Assembly (NCBI RefSeq): GCF_017848315.1
Contig: NZ_JAFKEC010000036.1
Coordinates: 1-51,461 of the forward strand
Reading direction: 5' to 3'
From: Pseudomonas palmensis
Lineage (GTDB): Bacteria > Pseudomonadota > Gammaproteobacteria > Pseudomonadales > Pseudomonadaceae
Length of the DNA: 51,461 bases
Part shown: one piece after another, positions 47,029-51,461 of the stretch
Layout: every line of letters begins with the position of its first letter
How positions within the stretch are numbered: position 1 is the first letter of the stretch
Made by a program: the position numbers and the translations under genes
Notes under the pieces: generated by a model
Told to the model about the DNA's origin: nothing
The model's database searches: none
Seen by the model: only the letters and a program-made list of their open reading frames with translations

Positions 47029-47222
47029 GGCGCATCAACAACCGAGTGCAGCAGCGCCGCCGGCAGTTGCACGTTCACTTGCCGCCCAGCGGTTTAAAGG
47101 GGGTGCCGTATGGCGATGACGCCGAAAGAGCGCGACCTGAGGCGCCGAGAGAAACAGGAGCGCCTGGGCGAGCAGGACTTGAGAATCAAGGCCACTGCCG
47201 CACACGCCGCACAGCTCGCTGA
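47025..47222 (+). CDS. Doubtful 65-residue basic ORF
   Basis: It starts in the stop of the preceding gene (ATGA) and reads an Arg-rich protein (MRRINNRVQQRRRQLHVHL...). Its second half overlaps another frame with a better ribosome site at 47110. It could be real, truncated or by chance. Confidence 0.3.
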   Translation: MRRINNRVQQRRRQLHVHLPPSGLKGVPYGDDAERARPEAPRETGAPGRAGLENQGHCRTRRTAR

Positions 47223-47274
47223 CCTGATGCTGTGGGCGAAATGGTCGAGAGCAGCGAAGCGCTCACCCTCCTGA
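47110..47274 (+). CDS. 54-residue basic helical protein
   Basis: MAMTPKERDLRRREKQERLGEQDLRIKATAAHAAQLADLMLW... is preceded by AAAGGGGG 6-7 nt upstream, a strong ribosome site. It is helical and highly charged, perhaps DNA-associated. It overlaps the next gene by 34 nt. Not recognised. Confidence 0.5.
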   Translation: MAMTPKERDLRRREKQERLGEQDLRIKATAAHAAQLADLMLWAKWSRAAKRSPS

Positions 47275-47672
47275 TCTACCATGCGCACAAGCTGGGCCGG
47301 GAGAAATTCACCTTCTTCGCCGCTGGGGCGCAACTCGAGATTGAGAGCGACCAGCACATCAAGGCAGAGCGCACCGAGATCAGGCTGATGGCCAGGCGCG
47401 GCACCGTCCATCAGGTCGACGAAATGGGCGGGTGGATCAACGCCACCGACCGAAGCTTCGTAGTCCGCCTGCTGATTGAGCGTGCCCATGCTCTGGGGCC
47501 GATTCAGGCCCTCACATTGCTGTCGCTGCCTCCGCGCCACGATTTCGTCACCAGCAATTCCGTGGCGCGAACTCTCTATGAGTGGCGAGTGCAGCGTGAG
47601 CTTCGTGCATCAGACATCCGCCTTGGCGATGACCCCGATGACACCGGCCTGTTGTTGCTCGGCAACGGCTGA
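47241..47672 (+). CDS. Phage hypothetical protein
   Basis: Encodes 143 residues from the ATG at 47241 (GTG at 47232 is an alternative). A mixed protein (ALTLLIYHAHKLGREKFTFFAAGAQLEIESDQHIKAERTEIRLMARRG) with no motif I know. It is the last gene before the retroelement; 61 nt separate them. Confidence 0.55.
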   Translation: MVESSEALTLLIYHAHKLGREKFTFFAAGAQLEIESDQHIKAERTEIRLMARRGTVHQVDEMGGWINATDRSFVVRLLIERAHALGPIQALTLLSLPPRHDFVTSNSVARTLYEWRVQRELRASDIRLGDDPDDTGLLLLGNG

Positions 47673-47733
47673 GCCAAAACTTCAATTACCCATATGCCGC
47701 CCAGGTAGGGCTGCTCATTCCTGAGAGATGCTC

Positions 47734-48315
47734 ATGAAATCTGAAATGGTAAAGCTTGAACACAACGGTCTGCACTTCAAGGTGGCCCGCCCGAAGCTCG
47801 CCGAACTTGCCCTGGTTAGCGCTCTGGCCGGCCTGTCGTCCGCCAACGCCCCGAGCAACATCGCTGTGCCGCCAGTCGGCCAGCCTTGGCCGGGCCAGGG
47901 CGGCATCAACGGAGGCTTCGTGCCGGCCATCGGTGACGTGCCAGCGCACTACCTGATCTTCGCCGACAGCGATGTTGGCGAGCACGAGTGGGGCGGCCGC
48001 AATACTGAGTCGAAAGCTACCAGTCGGCACGACGGCAAGGCCAATACTGACATCCTGATAGCAGAGGGCGGCCATCCTGCTGCTGAAGCAGCCCGGGCAT
48101 ACCGCGCTGACGACCATGCCGACTTCGACCTTCCGGCCGCATCCCAGCTCTACCAGGCCTGGGTACACGGGCTGATCACCGAGGGGGCGTACTGGAGCAG
48201 TTCGCAGCGCTCCGCCTACACCGCATTCTACATGTACTTCGGTGGTGGCTATCAGGACAACACCGGCAAGGACGACGAGCTCCGTGTCCGCCCCGTCCGC
48301 AGATTCTTTATTTGA
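47734..48315 (+). CDS. DGR target protein 1, DUF1566-like C-type lectin fold
   Basis: Encodes 193 residues. The N-terminal part has no signal peptide or membrane helix. The C-terminal half (LPAASQLYQAWVHGLITEGAYWSSSQRSA) is of the DUF1566/Lcl_C kind, a C-type-lectin-like fold used by DGR target proteins to display variable residues. Residues 157-191 are the variable repeat VR1, ending ELRVRPVRRF. Compared with the template, all 11 differences fall at template adenines. The ATG at 47734 has GAGAG six bases upstream. Its ligand is unknown. It is not in the tail cluster. Confidence 0.85.
   Translation: MKSEMVKLEHNGLHFKVARPKLAELALVSALAGLSSANAPSNIAVPPVGQPWPGQGGINGGFVPAIGDVPAHYLIFADSDVGEHEWGGRNTESKATSRHDGKANTDILIAEGGHPAAEAARAYRADDHADFDLPAASQLYQAWVHGLITEGAYWSSSQRSAYTAFYMYFGGGYQDNTGKDDELRVRPVRRFFI
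48202..48306 (+). repeat. DGR variable repeat VR1
   Basis: A 105-nt copy of the template repeat, identical to it at every non-adenine position. Eleven template adenines are changed (3 to T, 2 to C, 6 to G), mainly in AAC codons. The adenine-free, GC-rich end at 48279-48300 is identical in all three copies and fits the initiation of mutagenic homing (IMH) element. Confidence 0.95.
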
Positions 48316-48333
48316 TCCTTCATTCATTCGACC

Positions 48334-48356
48334 AAGGGCGCATCAGCGCCTTTTTT
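48334..48356 (+). terminator. Hairpin with T-run 28 nt after VR1
   Basis: AAGGGCGC and GCGCCTTT pair (8 bp with one G-T) around ATCA, followed by T. It can act as an intrinsic terminator after target gene 1. It also has the size (8-bp stem, 4-nt loop) of the DNA hairpin that DGRs use near the variable repeat. Confidence 0.7.
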
Positions 48357-48381
48357 GTTGCCTGCACACAAGGAGCAGCAC

Positions 48382-49002
48382 ATGAGCGCAGTTGAGAAAG
48401 CAGCACAGCCCGCCAACATCCCCGCCATCGGCGAGGCCTACGGCGGTGGCTTCGTTACTGGCATCACTCGCGACCAAGATACCGGCGCGCGTCACCTGTG
48501 GATCACCGCCGGCGCCGAACATGAGCTTCAAGGGCGCTGGGGAGAGTACGGCGTGAAGATCGAAGGCGTCGACAGCTTCACCAACAGTCGCGCCAACACC
48601 GAGGCTATGGCCGCATCTGGCAGCGAGCTGGCCAAGCAGGTCCTGGCTCTGGAGATCGATGGCTTCACAGACTGGGCCATCCCAGCGCGCGACGTGCAGG
48701 AGCTGCAGTACCGCCACTTCAAGCCGACCACCGAAGAGAACTGGGCCGGCCGGCGCGACGGTGACAACCCTCACAGCGAGCCAGTAGGCCTGCTGTACAG
48801 CGAGGAAGACCCCAAACAGACCGCTCACGAAGCTTTCCAGGCCGGCGGCCCCGAGGCGTTCCGCGATACCTGGTACTGGTCGAGTTCGCAGCGCTCCGCC
48901 AGCACCGCATTCTGCATGGACTTCGCTGGTGGCTGTCAGGGCGACGGCGGCAAGGGCGACGAGCTCCGTGTCCGCCCCGTCCGCAGCGAGCTTATTCAGT
49001 AA
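48382..49002 (+). CDS. DGR target protein 2, DUF1566-like C-type lectin fold
   Basis: Encodes 206 residues from the ATG preceded by AAGGAG 6 nt upstream. The N-terminal ~40 residues differ from target 1. The rest keeps the same fold features: GGGFVTGITRDQDTGARHLWI, GFTDWAIPARDVQEL, and TWYWSSSQRSA before the variable part. Residues 169-201 are VR2, ending ELRVRPVR. All 17 differences from the template are at adenines. No signal peptide or membrane helix. A second target in tandem doubles the repertoire of the element. Confidence 0.85.
   Translation: MSAVEKAAQPANIPAIGEAYGGGFVTGITRDQDTGARHLWITAGAEHELQGRWGEYGVKIEGVDSFTNSRANTEAMAASGSELAKQVLALEIDGFTDWAIPARDVQELQYRHFKPTTEENWAGRRDGDNPHSEPVGLLYSEEDPKQTAHEAFQAGGPEAFRDTWYWSSSQRSASTAFCMDFAGGCQGDGGKGDELRVRPVRSELIQ
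48886..48984 (+). repeat. DGR variable repeat VR2
   Basis: A 99-nt copy of the template repeat, with no change at non-adenine positions. Seventeen adenines are changed (14 to G, 2 to C, 1 to T). Identity with the template stops two bases beyond 48984, earlier than in VR1, so VR2 keeps the IMH-like end but has its own flank. Confidence 0.95.
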
Positions 49003-49015
49003 TTTTTTCATTTAA

Positions 49016-49033
49016 CCGGCCGCTTGCGGCCGG
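49016..49033 (+). other. GC-rich hairpin 31 nt after VR2
   Basis: CCGGCCGC and GCGGCCGG form a perfect 18-nt inverted repeat (7-bp stem with CTTG loop, or 8 bp with 2-nt loop). No T-run follows, so it is not a normal terminator. Its place and shape match the hairpin that helps target recognition in DGR homing. Confidence 0.6.
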
Positions 49034-49054
49034 CCGCCCAAGGAGGGGCATGAC

Positions 49055-49411
49055 ATGGCAATGCACACCGAGCTTTCGATCTACAGGGCCGCCAGCGGCC
49101 TTTTGCAGATGGCCACGAACCTCACCAGGAACATCCCGCGCGAGCTCAAGCAGTCGCTGGGCCGGCGCGTGATCGACGAGTGCATTGACGTGCTCATGCT
49201 CATTGCCCGGGCAAACGCGACGCAGGACAAGCGTCCACACCTGTCGGTACTGGTCGAAAAGGTCCAGGTGATCGAACTGCTCATGCGCCTCTTCAAGGAC
49301 AACCGCTTCATCAGCGCTGACCAGCACGCCAGAACGATGGAGGTCACCACATCGATCGGCAAGCAGGCCAACGCCTGGAAACGCTTCACCCCATCCGCGC
49401 CCGCTGCCTGA
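49055..49411 (+). CDS. Avd-like DGR accessory protein
   Basis: Encodes 118 helical, basic residues (SIYRAASGLLQMATNLTRNIPRELKQSLGRRVIDECIDVLMLIARANA, VEKVQVIELLMRLFKDNRFI). This fits the four-helix-bundle Avd family, which forms a pentamer that binds the reverse transcriptase and template RNA. A perfect AAGGAGG ribosome site lies 8 nt before the ATG. It stands between the target genes and the template repeat. Confidence 0.85.
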   Translation: MAMHTELSIYRAASGLLQMATNLTRNIPRELKQSLGRRVIDECIDVLMLIARANATQDKRPHLSVLVEKVQVIELLMRLFKDNRFISADQHARTMEVTTSIGKQANAWKRFTPSAPAA

Positions 49412-49573
49412 AGGTTACGGCTTCCAGGCCTGTGCGAATTGAATCTGGTCGTGCCGCTGACCTTGGGTCACCGCCATGCGCACCATGGATACCGCCGGTC
49501 TAAAGCGTCCGTGTAGGTCCAGCGCAGTTTGTCCGCCGAGCAATCGGCAGGCCGACGTAGATAGCACGACAGG
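49412..49573 (+). ncRNA. Non-coding 5' part of the DGR template RNA
   Basis: No gene in these 162 nt. They link avd to the template repeat and would be part of the DGR RNA, which folds and binds Avd and reverse transcriptase. Short inverted repeats are present (for example GGCTTCCAGGCC near 49420). The exact RNA ends cannot be seen. Confidence 0.5.
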
Positions 49574-49678
49574 TCGCAGCGCTCCGCCAACAACGCATTC
49601 AACATGAACTTCGATGATGGCTATCAGAACAACAACGACAAGAACAACGAGCTCCGTGTCCGCCCCGTCCGCAGATTC
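49574..49678 (+). repeat. DGR template repeat (TR)
   Basis: A 105-nt template, rich in AAC codons (nine in the reading frame of the targets). It reads as SQRSANNAFNMNFDDGYQNN... in that frame. The last part (49651-49672) lacks adenine and is the IMH-like counterpart. Both variable repeats derive from it by adenine-specific changes only. Its end overlaps the start of the reverse transcriptase gene. Confidence 0.95.
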
Positions 49679-50798
49679 AACGCCCTACCCGTTCAGCGAA
49701 CTGGTCCAGGCCTACTACGACTGCCGGCGCTCCAAGCGCAACAGCAACAGCGCGCTGGCATTCGAAGTGAACCTGGAGCGGAACCTGACGGAGCTGCACC
49801 GCGCCCTGGTCACCGGCCAATACCGGCCAGGCCGCTCTATCTGCTTTGTGGTCACCCGGCCAAAAGCCCGCGAGGTGTGGGCCGCCGACTTCCGCGACCG
49901 CATCGTGCACCACCTGCTGTACAACCGCATCGGCCCCGGCATCGAGCGCAGCTTCATAGTGGACAGCTGCGCCTGTATCCCAGGTAGAGGCACGCTGTAC
50001 GCCGGCAAGCGCCTTGAGGCGAAGATCCGGAGCCAGACGCAGAACTGGTCCCGCCCCGGCTTCTACCTGAAGTGCGACCTGGCCAACTTCTTCGTCGCGA
50101 TCGACAAGCGCGTGCTGGGCCGCCAGCTGGTAGCCAGAGTCACCGATCCATGGTGGCAGCAGTTGACCCTGCAGGTGCTTATGCACGACCCGCGCGAGAA
50201 CTACGACGTGCGCAGCCCGGCACACCTGTTCAATCGGGTACCGCAGCACAAGCGACTGACCGCGCAGCCTGCTCATCTTGGCTTGCCGATCGGCAACCTG
50301 TCGTCGCAGTTCTTCGCCAACGTCTACCTCGACGCGCTGGACCAGTTCTGCAAGCACGAGCTGGCGGCAAAGCACTACATCCGCTACGTCGACGACTTCG
50401 TGCTGCTGCACGACTCAGCGCAGCAGCTGAACGAGTGGCTGCACAGGATCGAGCAGTTCCTGCCAAGCCTGGGCGCCAGGCTCAACCCGAAGAAGACCAT
50501 CCTGCAGCCAATTGATCGTGGCGTGGACTTCGTCGGGCACGTGATCAAGCCCTGGCGACGCACTACCCGCAAACGATCAGTGGTCCAGGCAATGAAGCGC
50601 ACCGCTGCCGCGCCGGCGGAGGATCTGCGCGAGACAGCAAACAGCTACTTCGGCCTGCTCGCCCAGGCGAGCCACAGCCAGAAAGACCGCGCCGCACTGG
50701 CGAACCTGATCCTGCGCCGAGGCCATGCGGTCAACGGCGAGCTGACCAAGACCTATCCGAAACGCTGCCCGCCAGCGCCTTCCCCTATCCAACGATAA
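49656..50798 (+). CDS. DGR reverse transcriptase
   Basis: Encodes 380 residues from the GTG at 49656 (GAG upstream); an in-frame ATG at 49614 would give 394. RT motifs in order: DFRDRIVHHLLYNRIGPGIE (about 79-97), KCDLANFFVAID with the first catalytic aspartate D141, the DGR-type GNLSSQFFANVYL (213-225, SQ instead of SP), YVDD at 244-247, and LNPKKT and VDFVGHVIKP. It would copy the template RNA with errors at adenines and write it into the variable repeats. Both starts lie within the template repeat. Confidence 0.95.
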   Translation: MSAPSADSTPYPFSELVQAYYDCRRSKRNSNSALAFEVNLERNLTELHRALVTGQYRPGRSICFVVTRPKAREVWAADFRDRIVHHLLYNRIGPGIERSFIVDSCACIPGRGTLYAGKRLEAKIRSQTQNWSRPGFYLKCDLANFFVAIDKRVLGRQLVARVTDPWWQQLTLQVLMHDPRENYDVRSPAHLFNRVPQHKRLTAQPAHLGLPIGNLSSQFFANVYLDALDQFCKHELAAKHYIRYVDDFVLLHDSAQQLNEWLHRIEQFLPSLGARLNPKKTILQPIDRGVDFVGHVIKPWRRTTRKRSVVQAMKRTAAAPAEDLRETANSYFGLLAQASHSQKDRAALANLILRRGHAVNGELTKTYPKRCPPAPSPIQR

Positions 50799-50821
50799 CG
50801 CCTCCCCGGCGAGGATCACCA

Positions 50822-51461
50822 ATGCCCATCACCTACGGAAGCGTCTGCAGCGGCATCGAAGCTGCGACCGTGGCCTGGCACCCGCTGGGCTGGCAGGCGG
50901 CCTGGTACGCCGAGATCGAGCCATTCCCCAGCGCGGTACTGGCTCACCACTACCCGAAAACACCGAACCACGGCGACATGACACGTCTGGCCGCCATGGT
51001 TCTGTCCGGCAAGATCCTGGCGCCTGACGCCCTGGTCGGCGGCACCCCATGCCAGGCCTTCAGCGTGGCCGGCATGCGCGAAGGCCTCAACGACCCACGC
51101 GGCGCCCTCACCATCAAATACGTGGAGCTGCTCGATGCAATTGACCATGTTCGAACAAAGCGCGGCGAGCCCGAGGCCGCCTGTCTCTGGGAAAACGTCC
51201 CAGGCGTCCTCTCCGACAAAGGCAACGCGTTTGGCTGCTTCCTCGGCGCCCTGGTGGGCGAATCCGAAGAACTCCAGCCGCCAGGGGGCAAATGGAAGGA
51301 CGCTGGTTGTGTGTATGGACCCACGCGAACAGTCGCATGGCGGGTTCTGGATGCCCAATATTTCGGCCTGGCCCAACGACGCCGCCGTGTGTTCGTTGTC
51401 GCAAGTGCTCGAGCAGGATTCGATCCCCTCGAAGTACTTTTTGAGCGCGAAGGCGTGCGCC
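50822..51461 (+). CDS. DNA (cytosine-5) methyltransferase, 3' end missing
   Basis: The first 213 codons are present and open to the window edge. Motif I GSVCSGIEAATVAW, motif IV GGTPCQAFSVAG with the catalytic cysteine in PCQ, motif VI ENVPGV and motif VIII QRRRRVFVV identify a 5-cytosine methyltransferase; the target-recognition domain and motifs IX-X lie outside. No endonuclease gene is visible beside it, so it probably protects phage DNA from restriction. It starts 23 nt after the reverse transcriptase. Confidence 0.95.
   Translation, partial: MPITYGSVCSGIEAATVAWHPLGWQAAWYAEIEPFPSAVLAHHYPKTPNHGDMTRLAAMVLSGKILAPDALVGGTPCQAFSVAGMREGLNDPRGALTIKYVELLDAIDHVRTKRGEPEAACLWENVPGVLSDKGNAFGCFLGALVGESEELQPPGGKWKDAGCVYGPTRTVAWRVLDAQYFGLAQRRRRVFVVASARAGFDPLEVLFEREGVR

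Noticed and set aside
47686..49011. Two minus-strand frames opposite the DGR target genes
   Set aside because: They share repeated segments only because the two targets share VR sequence; no ribosome sites and no family.
49656..50798. A group II intron or retron reverse transcriptase
   Set aside because: There is no maturase or endonuclease domain and no msr/msd; the SQ motif, Avd neighbour and TR/VR pairs identify a DGR.
50822..51461. Direct circular join of the window end to its start
   Set aside because: Joined as given, the methyltransferase frame reads one proline codon and then stops, long before its recognition domain and last motifs. Sequence must be missing between the ends.

Overview
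The window is almost entirely one temperate, tailed, lambda-like phage. Its host looks like a Pseudomonas (P. putida / P. fluorescens type). The reasons are the GC-rich base composition, Pseudomonas-style LexA boxes, the gene families present, and an attachment core that copies the 3' end of a proline tRNA with anticodon GGG. This host call is an inference from composition and families; nothing in the window is clearly bacterial chromosome.

Layout. 1-4811 (+): the end of the leftward early operon, with small accessory genes, a LexA-controlled gene, a small methyltransferase, an excisionase-like protein and a tyrosine integrase. 4821-4937: integrase arm-type repeats and the attP core. 5102-30850 (-): the late region, read from high to low coordinates: metallopeptidase, terminase small and large subunits, portal, head morphogenesis, scaffold, major capsid, connectors, tail tube, tail chaperones with a -1 frameshift, tape measure, tail tip, tail spike, GH19 endolysin, and Rz with nested Rz1. 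Two plus-strand insertions interrupt it: an AT-rich O-antigen-type acyltransferase (6650-8596) and an HNH endonuclease (20287-20976). 30954-32570: small plus-strand membrane or accessory genes (morons) and two short minus-strand genes. 32551-39593 (-): the rightward early operon in lambda order: Cro, two small regulators, BRO-type antirepressor, O-like protein carrying iterons, P-like protein, NinB, NinG, a Q-position gene, a pR'-like promoter and tR'-like terminator, and holin candidates. 39602-41033: the immunity region, with a self-cleaving S24 repressor flanked by matching operators. 41034-47672 (+): a long untranslated leader with a perfect boxA, then early genes including ERF recombinase, YqaJ exonuclease and SSB. 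47734-50798 (+): a complete diversity-generating retroelement (DGR). 50822 onward: a 5-cytosine DNA methyltransferase cut off by the window end.

How it works together. The repressor binds TTTATC-N5-GATAAA operators on both sides of itself and holds the two early promoters off. RecA-driven self-cleavage of the repressor releases them. Two further LexA boxes add host SOS control to two small genes. The early right operon carries replication (iterons inside the O gene) and a Q-position gene. Late transcription then has to read through many intrinsic terminators placed between late genes. Because attP has phage genes on both sides, the DNA is best read as a circular or permuted phage genome rather than an integrated prophage; the two window ends do not join directly, since the methyltransferase is incomplete.

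The most striking system is the DGR: an Avd-like protein, a template repeat (TR), a DGR-type reverse transcriptase and two target genes in tandem. Each target ends in a variable repeat (VR) that differs from the template only where the template has adenine (11 and 17 sites, none elsewhere). The targets sit in the early operon, not with the tail genes, so the role of these hypervariable proteins is open.
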